Notes: generated by a model from the letters alone, not told the origin. DNA of 64,000 nt from Fragum whitleyi (GCA_948146395.1 OX411546.1:25088449-25152448), one strand, 5' to 3'. Shown: positions 44,411-54,728, counted from the first letter of the stretch. A program made the numbers and translations.

Positions 44411-47400
44411 TTGAAACAGTGTTTTTCATTAATAACGAAATTAAGTATGGATAGCCTCAAACTTATTTCATACAATTGCCGGGGTCTTAATAACAATAGA
44501 AAGCGTTTTGATCTTTTTGCTTTATTCAAAGAGAAAAAAGCAGGAATTGTCTGCTTACAAGAAACACATCTTATAGCTGATATGGAAAAAACCATTCACT
44601 CTGAATGGAATGGTGAATGCTATTTTAGTCATGGTAAATCTAATGCAAAAGGAGTTGCAATTTTACTAAGAAAAGAATCAGGAATCAAAGTAAAGAATAT
44701 GAAAAAGGATGATCATGGACGTTTTATTATATTAACATTAAGTTTTTGCGATGTCGATTTCGATGTCGTGAACATCTATGCACCAAATACAGATAGTCCC
44801 AGTTTCTTCCAAGACGTGTTCCTAGCAATCAATACAATATCACAAAAGAATAATTTTATACTATGCGGCGATTTTAATCTGGTACTTAATCCTAAATTAG
44901 ACTACAAAAATTATAAGAACACAAATCTTAATAAAAATGCACGAGATTTTTTAGTCTCAAAAATACAAGAAATAAATCTTATTGACACATATAGACATAT
45001 CAATGGTGACAAATCAGCCTTTACTTGGAAAAGACTTAATCCTTGTCAGCAAGGAAGAATAGATTTTTTTCTTTTAACTGAATCCTTGGAAAAATTTCTT
45101 CAAAATAGCAATATTGATATAAGTTATAAATCGGATCATTCTATGATAGATCTGGATATGAAATTCTCAACATTAGAACACGGTAAAGGTTTTTGGAAGT
45201 TTAACAATAGCCTTCTGTATGATTCGGAATATGTAAAATGTATCAATAAGAAGATAGACGAAATAATATTGAAATATTGTATACCAGTTTATGATAGAAA
45301 TGAAGTTTTAAATATAGATAAATCAGAAATAATATTCACTATTAATGATCAATTATTTTTAGAGTTACTCTTAATGGAACTCAGAGGAGAGACTATTTCA
45401 TTCTCCAGCTTTAAAGTGAAAGAACAAAATAAATATGAAATAACCCTTGGCAACAAGATAAAAAAAAATGAAGAAAATTTAGATGAAAACAATAAAGAGA
45501 TATTGCTGAATTTGCAAGAGGAGCTACAAGAATTAAGAAAGATAAAATTAAAGGGGGCTTTTGTCAGGTCCCGTGCTCACTGGATCGATAATGGAGAAAG
45601 AAATACAAAATACTTTTGCAATCTTGAAAAACAACATCTAAGTACTAAGAATATGCCTTTTATTGAAACTGAAAATGGCACAATAATAAATTCTCAAAAG
45701 GAAATTCTTAAAGAAGTGAAATGTTATTATCAAAAGCTTTATAGTAGTCATGCTCAGACAAAACCTACCAATCTTGAGATTGAATTCAAGGATTGCTTAA
45801 TTCAAAGACTAAGTGAAACTCAAAAATTATCACTTGAAGGATATTTAAGTTATGAAGAAGTTACAGCCACATTAAAAAATATGAAGAATGACAAAAGTCC
45901 GGGCTGCGATGGCTTCTCTACAAACTTTTACAAAATATTTTGGACAAAAATAGGACATTTTGTTGTAAGAGCATTAAACGAAGCTTTTAATGCTGGAAGT
46001 TTTTCAAAAAATACAAAAATTGGGACTATCATATGTATTCCTAAGGAAAATAAACAAAAACAATTCCTTAAGAATTGGAGACCAATCACTTTGCTGAATG
46101 TAATCTATAAATTAGCATCAGGATCTATAGCAAATAGGATAAAAACTACTTTGAACATTCTTGTATCCCGAGATCAGACAGGCTTTATAAAGGATAGGTA
46201 CATTGGTGAAAATACACGTTTGGTCTACGATATCATGCAATACTGTGAAGATAAAAAAATAGCAGGACTACTCATGTTAATAGATTTTGAAAAAGCGTTC
46301 GACTCTATTGAATTTAGATTCATTGAAAACACACTTTCATTCTTCAATTTTGGAGAAATGATAAAAAAATGGATAAGGCTATTTCTATATGATACTGAAG
46401 TTTGTGTACAATTAAATGGATTTTTATCGGATTACTTCACAGTTAAACGCGGCTGTAGACAGGGTGATCCTTTATCTCCTTATATTTTTATCCTTTGTGC
46501 TCAAATTCTAAATTACAAGATAAAGAAGTGCAAGAATATCACTGGTATAAAAGTAAATGGAGAAGAATATATAATCTCCCAATTTGCAGATGATACAACA
46601 TTATTGCTAGATGGATCAGAACAAAGTTTAAATGCTGTTTTGGAAACACTCAATGATTTCACCAATTTATCTGGTCTTAAAGTAAATTTTGACAAAACAA
46701 AAGTAATATGGATTGGGGCAAAGAAATATAGCACCCATTCTATTAAAACAAGGTGGAAACTCACTTGGGGAGAAACACAATTTAAATTACTAGGAATCAA
46801 TTTTGATGTTAATTTAAGTAATATGCTCTTTCTAGATTTTGAAACTAAAGTTAAGAACATAGAAAAATGTATAAGCTATTGGAAAAAACGTAAGTTAACC
46901 CCTCTTGGTAGAATAACAGTCGTTAAAACACTTCTCTTACCATTACTTACACACCTTTTCATAAGTCTACCCACACCTGATAACGCCTTTATCAAAAAAT
47001 TGCAAGAGTCTTTCAATAATTACATTTGGGATGGTAAACCCAAAATAAAAAACACAGTTGCTATTAAAGATCACACAGATGGGGGACTAAAACTACCTGA
47101 AATTGAAAGTTTTGTTTATTCAATGAAAGTGAAGTGGTTGAAAAATATCGTATTATTTAGTGAAAATACTTGTTATCGCCTTGCCCAAAACTTTATTGAT
47201 ATGGAAAAAGTAATAAACTTGGGAACAGACTACTGCAATGGATTAATAAAAAAAATTAAAAATATGTTTTGGCAAGATGTTTTGAAAGCGTATGCTATCT
47301 ACATGGACAAATTCACATTTAAAGACTACCAGGATATATTAAATTCCCCTATTTTCTTTAATAGACATGTACTTATTGATTCAAAGTCAGTATATTATAA

Positions 47401-48232
47401 AATTCTTTATGAAAAGGGTTTTCGATTAATTAAAGACCTACTGCTTCCTAATGGTAATTTTGTGAGTTTAGCTACTGTACAAAACCAGACAGGTACTAAA
47501 GTAAATTTTTTAACCTACATAGGAATTCAGAAGGCTATTAATTCCTTTTTATGTAAACATAAATTTGAAAAAAACCCTAGCATTCTCAAAGAATATCACA
47601 ATCCTAGTATAACCTGTTACTTTAGACCAATATTAACTAATAAAAAATGTCAACAGTATGTTTACAAAATACTAATAGATAATGTTGAAATTCCCACAAG
47701 CAAAAGTAAATGGCTTTCAATTTACTCAGATATAAAAAATAGTTGGAATAATATATATACAAATGTTTTTCAAATAACCGAAGATAGATATCTACAGTGG
47801 TTACAGTTAAGAATTGTCCACAGAATCCTACCCACAAATACACTTCTCTTTAAAATGAAATTGTCAGAAACTAATATGTGCAGTTTCTGTGAATTAAGTG
47901 TTGAATCCCTAATCCACTTGTTTTATGAATGCATTAAAGTTAAACCTTTGATCATTGAAACAATCAGATATATAAGGCATTTTTACCCTAATTTCCATCT
48001 TATAAGTCAAGACGTCATGTTAGGATGTGGTGAAAGACTAGTGGAAATCGATATCACTTTTCTCTTATTTAAGAAATATATATACACTTGTAAACAGAAT
48101 GGAATAACCCCTTCTATAAGAGGATATAAAAAAAGTCTAACACTGGCCTGGACTATTCTAAATCATACCGAAGCTAACACAGCAGAGAAAGAGACTTGGG
48201 CAATTGTGAGAAACATGGCTGAGAGTCAATAA
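44411..48232 (+). CDS. LINE ORF2: AP endonuclease - reverse transcriptase
   Basis: An intact 1273-codon frame. The likely native start is the Met at 44447. The N-terminal APE-type endonuclease would nick target DNA. Its signatures are ISYNCRG (N22), CLQETH (E51), VNIYAPN (Y123), CGDFN (D154, N156) and KSDHS (241-243). The reverse transcriptase carries KNWRPITLLN, DQTGFIKDRYIGEN, motif A DFEKAFD (625-631), motif B RQGDPLSPYIF and motif C FADD (725-728). The C-terminus has a zinc-knuckle-like C1157-x2-C-x8-H-x4-C. All catalytic residues are present. The family fits L1/Tx1-type LINEs. Whether it is active cannot be told, as nested insertions separate it from ORF1. Confidence 0.95.
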   Translation: MKQCFSLITKLSMDSLKLISYNCRGLNNNRKRFDLFALFKEKKAGIVCLQETHLIADMEKTIHSEWNGECYFSHGKSNAKGVAILLRKESGIKVKNMKKDDHGRFIILTLSFCDVDFDVVNIYAPNTDSPSFFQDVFLAINTISQKNNFILCGDFNLVLNPKLDYKNYKNTNLNKNARDFLVSKIQEINLIDTYRHINGDKSAFTWKRLNPCQQGRIDFFLLTESLEKFLQNSNIDISYKSDHSMIDLDMKFSTLEHGKGFWKFNNSLLYDSEYVKCINKKIDEIILKYCIPVYDRNEVLNIDKSEIIFTINDQLFLELLLMELRGETISFSSFKVKEQNKYEITLGNKIKKNEENLDENNKEILLNLQEELQELRKIKLKGAFVRSRAHWIDNGERNTKYFCNLEKQHLSTKNMPFIETENGTIINSQKEILKEVKCYYQKLYSSHAQTKPTNLEIEFKDCLIQRLSETQKLSLEGYLSYEEVTATLKNMKNDKSPGCDGFSTNFYKIFWTKIGHFVVRALNEAFNAGSFSKNTKIGTIICIPKENKQKQFLKNWRPITLLNVIYKLASGSIANRIKTTLNILVSRDQTGFIKDRYIGENTRLVYDIMQYCEDKKIAGLLMLIDFEKAFDSIEFRFIENTLSFFNFGEMIKKWIRLFLYDTEVCVQLNGFLSDYFTVKRGCRQGDPLSPYIFILCAQILNYKIKKCKNITGIKVNGEEYIISQFADDTTLLLDGSEQSLNAVLETLNDFTNLSGLKVNFDKTKVIWIGAKKYSTHSIKTRWKLTWGETQFKLLGINFDVNLSNMLFLDFETKVKNIEKCISYWKKRKLTPLGRITVVKTLLLPLLTHLFISLPTPDNAFIKKLQESFNNYIWDGKPKIKNTVAIKDHTDGGLKLPEIESFVYSMKVKWLKNIVLFSENTCYRLAQNFIDMEKVINLGTDYCNGLIKKIKNMFWQDVLKAYAIYMDKFTFKDYQDILNSPIFFNRHVLIDSKSVYYKILYEKGFRLIKDLLLPNGNFVSLATVQNQTGTKVNFLTYIGIQKAINSFLCKHKFEKNPSILKEYHNPSITCYFRPILTNKKCQQYVYKILIDNVEIPTSKSKWLSIYSDIKNSWNNIYTNVFQITEDRYLQWLQLRIVHRILPTNTLLFKMKLSETNMCSFCELSVESLIHLFYECIKVKPLIIETIRYIRHFYPNFHLISQDVMLGCGERLVEIDITFLLFKKYIYTCKQNGITPSIRGYKKSLTLAWTILNHTEANTAEKETWAIVRNMAESQ

Positions 48233-48525
48233 TTGGATGAGGTTTGGAGCAATCCTATTCAATAAATAACTAAGTTAGTTCTTACTTAAAACATTAACAT
48301 ATTGTACTGTGGAATTTCTGACATATATCGGCGGGATACCCACTTATTTTCTTTTTTTCAATGTTATTTGTTGTTGTTATTTTGGTAAAAATCCAACATT
48401 ATGAAAGTATGTATGTATAAACCATGTTTTACTCAGTAAATAGTATATATAAATCTATGATTTTACCCATAAGACATGTAAACCCTTGTTTTATACATGG
48501 TTATAATATGAACTACGTCGCAGGA

Positions 48526-48919
48526 GCGTAATAACTCGTTGAATATTTTTTTTATATTAAACGGGTGTTATTACACTAGTGGAATAACTATGCAAATGAG
48601 CTAAGAATGAATAGCAACGCTGTATGGTAACAGCGAAAATGACGTTATAATATGTTTATTGTGACGCCAGTTTTAAACGGCGTCATATGTTTCGCGGAAA
48701 ATTGAAATGTTGAATTTTAATAACTTTGACGATTTTTCGCGAAATATAGGGTCATATTATAAATAGAATATATATTTGTGCTCATCAAGCACCGAATTTG
48801 TTAGACTCGTCGTCTATAAACAGATAAAAACTCGGCGTAGCCTCGTTTTTGTCTGTTTATGGATGACTCGTTTTGGTAAATTCGGTGTTCAGTGACCTCT
48901 CATTCAATATCCTCTATGT
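48526..48919 (+). mobile_element. ~390-bp interspersed repeat with ATGCAAATGAGCT core (copy 3)
   Basis: The best-preserved copy. AACGGGTGTTATTACACTAG, ATGCAAATGAGCTAAGAATG, TATGTTTCGCGGA, TTTTTCGCGAAATATAGGGT, then a hairpin AAACAGATAAAAACTCGG...TCGTTTTTGTCTGTTTAT. It is nested in the LINE 3' UTR. Confidence 0.65.
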
Positions 48920-49497
48920 ATCTATTCATATAAAATTTCCTTTTTTTGGTGTACCTTTTATAAATTCAGAAAACAATCTCTACAATTCAATCTCTGACTT
49001 AGTCAATTTATAATTAAAGTGATGAAAGGCTTAGAACTTGATGTAAAAGTATCTTAAAAAATAATGTTTATGTATTGATAACTGATTGGTATGAAAATAA
49101 AAAAATGAAAATAGATCAAAGAGTGAAATACATTTCAAGCTATGATATAACTGAAATCCTGTTGAAAGTTCTTGCTCTTTATTGAATACTAGATGCTTGC
49201 TAAATTGTTCTCTATGGACTGTTTTTCATCTCAATGCCTATGTAGTTTAAGATTAGGGCCATAATGAATATTCTCCAAGTATATTGACCTTCTTCAGAAT
49301 ACAACATAGCTAAATTTGCATAAAAAATTAAAAAAAAACAAAAAAAAAAACACACACACACACAAAATATTTTTGAAATAGATACAAAAACTGACACTTA
49401 TACTATATCATACGCTCCAATTATAAAAGAAAGTATAGCTTATTTGAGAAAAACTAAATAGATCTATAAACCTATAAGTAGAAAAAAAGAGAACCTG

Positions 49498-49626
49498 CCC
49501 TGCGTTCGGGATGGGAACGTTAGCGAGGCGCTTTCGGGATGGTGCCTCGCTTTGCACGTATGTGCGCGTGCAAGGCGGGGTATCGTCTGGGGGCCAGCGA
49601 AGCGTTTTTACGTCCGGAACGCAGAG
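49498..49626. mobile_element. CCCTGCGTTC hairpin MITE (diverged copy 4), nested in LINE
   Basis: CCCTGCGTTCGGGATGGGAA to CGTCCGGAACGCAGAG with the inner CCTCGCTTTGCACGTATG / CGTGCAAGGCGGGGT hairpin. It is more GC-rich than the other copies, so probably another subfamily. Confidence 0.7.
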
Positions 49627-49792
49627 CTGATGAACAATGAAATGAAAATAGATTGAAAAATAAAAAATAGGTCAATATGCTCTATGGAATAAGCATAAAT
49701 CGTTTCTATGTTTCAGTGACTGTTAAATTGTATACTTATCATATGTTGGAATAAAAAAAAAAAAAAAAAAAAAAAAAACTCGGCCCATCAGC

Positions 49793-50413
49793 AACTCGGC
49801 CCAACGTATAACTCTATAACTCGGCCCAAAATCATTTTATGCCAAAAATATTATGTTACTGATTATTCGTTAAGTTTGATTATTTCAAATACAATATTAT
49901 TCAATTTTCATTCAGTTGTGAGGAAATGTACTTATGAATCTGCCTTAAAAAGAGTTAAATTGAATTTTAAGAATTGTTCAAAGAATTGCATATATGCAAA
50001 CACTCAATAGATATATTACATTATTAATAATAAATTATACTTATTTACAAAATAATAAAGATAAACTTATCAAGGTATAACTGCAACATTTGTACAAAAC
50101 TTGAATATATTTCATGCAATACAGTTCACATTACTATTGGCTATATTTTGGGGCTGAGTTGACCGAGCCGAGTAATTCGATGGGCCGAGTTGACTGGTAA
50201 CCACCAAAGATCCATATCTTCGAGGTTATTCCTTCAAATTGCATAAGGTTGATTCGAATAGAAATTTGAGAAAGTTTTTTTTGACAAATTACGTAATAAT
50301 TCCATGAATTCCTTTGACGACCATACAGTCTGCTCCCCAAGTTGTATTTCATTTAAGAAAGGATTGAGAGGTACACCTTAAGAGGATGTGACTCATGTTC
50401 CAAAGGTGTTTCC
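49793..50413. other. Right part of LINE landing-site element and flank
   Basis: Contains further AACTCGGCCCA copies, then inverted ones near 50150-50200. The rest is AT-rich without recognisable content. Confidence 0.4.
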
Positions 50414-50870
50414 TAAAACACAGAACGGAGGAACAGCGGAATGACGGAACAGACTAAAATACGGAACACAGTAAAACGCGGAACTGTATTTACTGTTCCA
50501 CAATGTTCCGTCATAAGTGTTCCGTGGTTCCGTAAAGTTTTGAGACTTAATAATTTTATTACAAAAATACAAAGAAAAATAGAAGTTTATTGATTAATTG
50601 ATTCTTACAACATTCAATACAAAAAACCTGTTCTTTATGTTTGATTTCTTCTTTGGTAAGGCCTTTGCAAGCTGGATGGAAGTCTTTGTTACATCCATCA
50701 CAAATGATGTAGATCGTATGCGTGTCTTGAAATTTACAAACACAATGTACGGGTATCCTGTGAACTCTTTTTACTGCCCTTTTAACCTTTCTAATTGTGA
50801 GTGTTGGGAAGGGCTCAAATCTTTTTCTGTCTAAGCTGGTAAACAGATGGGACCTGAGCTTTTTTCGGTT

Positions 50871-51314
50871 TTACCTTTGTGATGTTGGGTCTCTCCTGTA
50901 GGCAATTGCAACCATATTCGCAATTGCGTACAAGCCACAGTCGTAGGAATTGTTTTGGGGGAAAACATCCAACATATTCAAAATAAGTTCATCCCCTTCT
51001 ATGTTGATCAAAGTGCTTAACACCAGAGCCTTTAATTCAGGTACATCATCGAAGGACGCGTCACAAATGTTTAAACCTTGCTCACAACCGATATTTGTGA
51101 CTGTGAGCCAGTGATTTCTACCATCTTTTGGAGATCTGTTAAGAATTGGAATGAATGGATCAGTATGCCTTGAAAAGTCATATTGAACCGCTAAGCTACA
51201 GGATTCTATGCCTGCTATTCCAGGGAATTGATGTTTTATTATTTCCATGGATGCATCAATTATGGTTCCATTCAACCAGCCCTGGATCAGTGGTAAGAAA
51301 TCTATCTGATACAT
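50871..51314 (-). pseudogene. Ulp1/C48-like cysteine protease domain of MULE
   Basis: A 147-codon frame. It shows NHWLTVTNI (catalytic His), NICDASFDD (Asp) and PQNNSYDCGLYAIANMV (Gln and Cys), the His-Asp-Gln-Cys arrangement of SUMO-protease-like C48 folds. The stop is at the low-coordinate end. It lies downstream of the transposase and SWIM pieces, consistent with the C-terminal domain of one protein. In plants, Kaonashi MULEs carry a comparable domain. All key residues survive, but the upstream join to the SWIM frame is broken. Confidence 0.75.
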
Positions 51315-51401
51315 TTAAATTTGCGTTTAAGATATCCTTATCTGCGTGAATCCAAACTTCCTGGCTATAGGCTACATCCCGAGTGAAGCTTGTGTTTAAC
51401 T

Positions 51402-51986
51402 CTATGGTGTCAAACACAATATTCGTTCAGAGCTGTTCCGTAAGTTTGTTTGTCCGGGCTGTTCCGTATTTTGCGAAGTTCCGGGATCGTCCTGTGTTTG
51501 TTCTGGCATTCTGTGTACTGGCGTTCTTGGAATCGTGCATGGCGGTTCCGTTCCATGCATCTTATCTTCGTCTCCTGGACGAGGTTTTTTACGACCTGGC
51601 TTTGTTTTTTTAACTCCTCTTGCATTTCTTCTTGCCGTAGTTAAATTTTTCATTCCAGCTTGATCGATCGGCATGTTAAGTGCTAACTGTACAGCCAGTA
51701 TATGTACGCATCCTTCTCTCAGTGGACAACTGCAGTTCGGTGAAAAAAGAGTAACAAAGAAAAGATTTCTGTCATCAAACACAGTAAATACTCCAAGATT
51801 TGATGACAGTGAAATGCTGTCTTTCTGGCGTATTTCATGGGCCCTTAGAATTCTACTGTTGTCGGCACATTCATTATCTACAGACAGCATGTCATGGTGT
51901 TGGAGCATTATCTTCTTTTCTTTGATGGACTTTACCATGTCGTTTGGATAGCAGGAATAAAAAGAGAAAGAGCTTAATTCTATCAT
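51402..51986 (-). pseudogene. SWIM zinc-finger region of MULE transposase
   Basis: The frame contains FSPNCSCPLREGCVHILAVQ, the CxCx(n)CxH pattern of SWIM fingers that follow MULE transposase domains and help DNA binding. It continues into a basic linker (KKTKPGRKKPRPG) toward the protease domain. It ends at a stop short of the protease frame, suggesting a frameshift or an intron near 51315-51401. Confidence 0.7.
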
Positions 51987-52179
51987 TAACTCTTCAAATT
52001 CTGCCCTAAGCGTGTATGTGCCTAGACCAGTCTTACCCGTCTGATTTCGTTCAAAAAGTATGACTGCAGTAATTTAAAACTGAGAATAACACAATCGACT
52101 GGCGCTTCTTTCCACGATTGAAGGTCGTGCAGTAACCAATTAAACCTCTCTGACTGATTTGTAGTTATTCCAAGGTCTG

Positions 52180-52644
52180 TTACATACCTTCCAAACTTTC
52201 CTTGGATGCTCCAATAAACAAATGTTCAATTTTAGCATGTATGTTATCCATGTAGTAATTTGAGATAACTTCTGGCCATTTTTGACAAAAGTTATCGAGC
52301 TGCATGCTGTATGCTTCTGCTGATTTTAAACAGAGATCATACAAATTATCAACTATAGTATTTCTTGTTTGTAAAGGAATACCAACTGAGATCATTTTCC
52401 TTTGCACATCCTCACGTAAATGCCTCCAACACCCGACAATTATGAGGCCTGCTTTTGAGCGTATTGCCCCCACAATTGCCTGCTCCATATCCACCACTAT
52501 GGGCAACCCCAACGTTCTTTTCACAAGTGTTGTGAATATTGAAAAGAATAATTCATGAACCGACTGGTGCTTTCTTTCATGGAAAAGGAACAAAATGAAC
52601 GTGCACTTGCATAAACACTGCTCAGCACTTTTTACAGCTTTCAT
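52180..52644 (-). pseudogene. MULE transposase catalytic-core fragment
   Basis: The segment runs from FHERKHQSVHELFFSIF through VDMEQAIVGAIRS to GCWRHLREDVQRKM. This corresponds to the middle of the MULE domain, where the second catalytic Asp (in VDMEQA) is followed by the C..H pair. The first catalytic Asp block is missing upstream and the third acidic residue lies in broken sequence toward 52000. It is a decayed transposase. Confidence 0.8.
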
Positions 52645-52745
52645 ATTTGAAAGTTGTTTTACATATCTCGGCCTGTCCGTTCTGGTTGTTCCGGTTGTTC
52701 CATAATCATTTGCTTGTATATTTTGTGAGGAGCATGTTCTTGGAC

Positions 52746-53300
52746 TTAATCTGCAATTCTCTTTAGTACTGATGGCTTTGTCCTGAAGAATAATTTTGTT
52801 TGCTTCAGACTTTTCCCATGCTTTCTGGGTAGAGAGAGTCCTTTGTTACCAATAAAGTGGACAACGGCAATGTTGTCAGGATTTTCCAATGGAAAGTAAA
52901 CATCTTTTCTGAATACCGTCAATAGTTTGCCATCCTCTCCTTTGGCGTAAGAGTATGACTTTTTATACATAGGGCCCTTTCGCGGCAGCTTTTTCGTAGA
53001 TCCATTACACCATCTGTGAAAAGAGAAAAATAGAATTGCAAGGTAAGAGAACAGAAAGAAATGGAAATGATAGATGAAATGTAGGAAATGTGAGAAAATT
53101 TAGACCGATTTAATAGTATTGTAATCATTTTGTTTTATAATTTTTGTATATTACATCACATTACCTGTGACTGTCGGCTCTCCAATCATCTTTTTCTGAT
53201 GCTGATCTTGCTCGAAATATAAAGACTTTTCAGCCTCTTGGTTTGAACGGAATGGTATCAAAGTTTTCCGGTGATCCGAATAAACAAAGTATTTCAGCAT
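52746..53300 (-). pseudogene. N-terminal CG-1-like DNA-binding region of MULE, two exons
   Basis: Exon b (53013-52746) reads RWCNGSTKKLPRK...YSYAKGEDGKLLTVFRKD and NPDNIAVVHFIGN, then stops. Exon a ends at 53165 with DDWRADSHR and the donor CAG|GTAATG. The intron ends CTTTTCACAG. The joined frame is continuous across the splice, but a stop or frameshift occurs upstream near 53225-53230. The pattern resembles the CG-1-like module at the start of some animal MULE proteins. That identification is from memory of the family and is moderate. Confidence 0.55.
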
Positions 53301-53895
53301 TTGTAAGTGGTCAGTTCATTTTTGGAATAGGCCAGTTCAGCATTGCCTGGGCTATGGTTCTTATGACAACGTTACTATGGGGTTGAAGTCACGACGTCGT
53401 TATCAGTTCACATTGTCCCCCTGTTCCGTGATTTAGACCGTTCCGTAATTTAGACTGTTCCATATAACTTTCTGATTCCGCGTTTTGGTAGTTCCACATT
53501 TAGTCCGTTCCGCTGTTCTGTTATTCCGTCGTTCCGTGTCTTGAGGTATTTGTAGCATAGTATGGGCCAAAATTCATTGGAGAAGTATGTGTAGAGATTT
53601 TTTTAATGATTTTTGTTTCAAAACTCAATTCTTGTGCAAAACTGTATCATTCCTGTTCTCAAAATATGTTCACTGAAAAGGCAATCGATCTTAGGAATCG
53701 TGTCAAAATCGTTATTAAAATTATATTAACTTAACAAAAAAATACCACAATTGATCATCAATGAAAAGCATTTCTCAGATAAAAGGTTTTTTAAAACTCT
53801 CCCTGGCATTGGTAATCCATAGGTTACACCCCTGGTTCTAAACAGGTTCAATTGGACCTGAATTGGTTAAATTTGATCCCTTATATTATGCAATG

Positions 53896-54728
53896 TATAC
53901 TCAGTTCCATAAAAAAGTGCGCACTTTCAATTTTTGTATTGCTTTTGATTTTTACAAAGTTGGAGGAAAATTATGGAGTAATTTGATACCATAGTTTAGG
54001 CAAGACCTTTTGAAATTAAAAGTCAAATCAGATTTGGATAAAGTATCGCATGCTGCATACACGATGGTATTATTTAAACTGTCGAGATTTGACCTCCATA
54101 CAACTTTTTCTTTGATAAGAGCTATGTGTTGATGTTGCATTATAGAGTTTAAGAAGCCACTCCAAGCCATTTCCAAACAAAAGTTTTAATTTTTATGCTG
54201 ACGTTGCGTGTACGTCAACGTTAGACATTGCTATGCTTTTTAGGCCAGTAACTTGTCGTTGAATGGTGCTATGACGTTCTATGACATCTCGATTTGCTTT
54301 TTAAAGGCCTTACAAAATGATGACCTCAAAATCTATTGGAATATGAATGCTCAATCAATTTTTATGACGTTCTAAATCTGACAAGGTTCGATTTTGTTCA
54401 ACGACGCTTATTGGTAGTCAAACCACGCTGAAGCGTCATGCACTATTGTATTGAAAATGTGATTTGATGCTTAGCAAAGCCGCAAACATTCAGCTGAATT
54501 CACTTTCAGACCAATTATACGCCTAACGCGTGATGCACATGCAAATCATGCAAAATCAAATTCCTCAATTTAGCTGAAAAAAATTTGCTCATACCGTGAT
54601 TTTTGTTTCCAAATATCGTTTGCACATACACTTTGGGATGGCCATGCGAAGTTTCATGGCGATACATTGTGTAATTTCAGAGATATTCAAAACTTAAAAG
54701 TGCACACTTTCTTTTGGAACTGAGTATA
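53896..54728. mobile_element. Tc1/mariner-like non-autonomous element
   Basis: TATACTCAGTTCCA at the left and its exact inverse TGGAACTGAGTATA at the right, each followed inward by AAAGTGYGCACTTT-type sequence, give terminal repeats of about 32 bp. The ends start and finish with TA, the usual Tc1/mariner target. 833 bp. The open frame inside has no recognisable transposase motif. Confidence 0.72.

Larger units (their letters stand above)
38344..49776 (+). mobile_element. Full-length L1/Tx1-type LINE with 16-bp target duplication
   Basis: AACTCGGCCCATCAGC occurs immediately before 38344 (38328-38343) and after the A-tail (49777-49792). The element ends in a long poly(A) (49752-49778). It contains an ORF1 (38510-39610) and an intact ORF2 (44411-48232), both in the same orientation as the transaldolase gene. 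At 11.4 kb it is oversized because 4.8 kb lie between the ORFs, at least partly nested MITEs and a SINE, and two MITEs sit in the 3' UTR. Target-primed retrotransposition fits the duplication and tail. Confidence 0.85.
48233..49776 (+). other. LINE 3' UTR and poly(A) tail
   Basis: About 1.5 kb with two nested MITEs, a (CA)n patch at about 49350-49366, and a terminal A run of roughly 27. Excluding the insertions, native 3' UTR would be about 1 kb. Confidence 0.6.
38314..50205. mobile_element. Older AACTCGGCCCA inverted-repeat element split by the LINE
   Basis: Copies of AACTCGGCCCA lie left of the LINE (38312-38340) and right of it (49777-49830). Inverted TGGGCCGAGTT copies occur near 50150-50200 (CGATGGGCCGAGTTGAC). 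Deleting the LINE and one duplication rejoins a tidy run of the motif. This suggests an older repeat element, roughly 450 bp, that was the LINE's landing site. Confidence 0.5.
50414..53544 (-). mobile_element. MULE-type DNA transposon with GGAAC-repeat ends, decayed
   Basis: Both ends carry aligned repeats of about 70-100 bp built of GGAACNN/CGGAAC units (left TAAAACACAGAACGGAGGAA, right inverted TCAAGACACGGAACGACGGA). Flanking 9-mers GGTGTTTCC and GGTATTTGT agree at 6 of 9 positions, a possible eroded MULE-size duplication. The minus-strand interior encodes, in order, a CG-1-like N-terminal piece, a MULE transposase core, a SWIM zinc finger and an Ulp1-like protease. Several frames are broken, so it is not autonomous. 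Confidence 0.75.

Noticed and set aside
50934..51137. Host SUMO protease gene
   Set aside because: The protease-like frame lacks its own start context and lies between transposon ends with MULE and SWIM pieces, so it is treated as part of the MULE.
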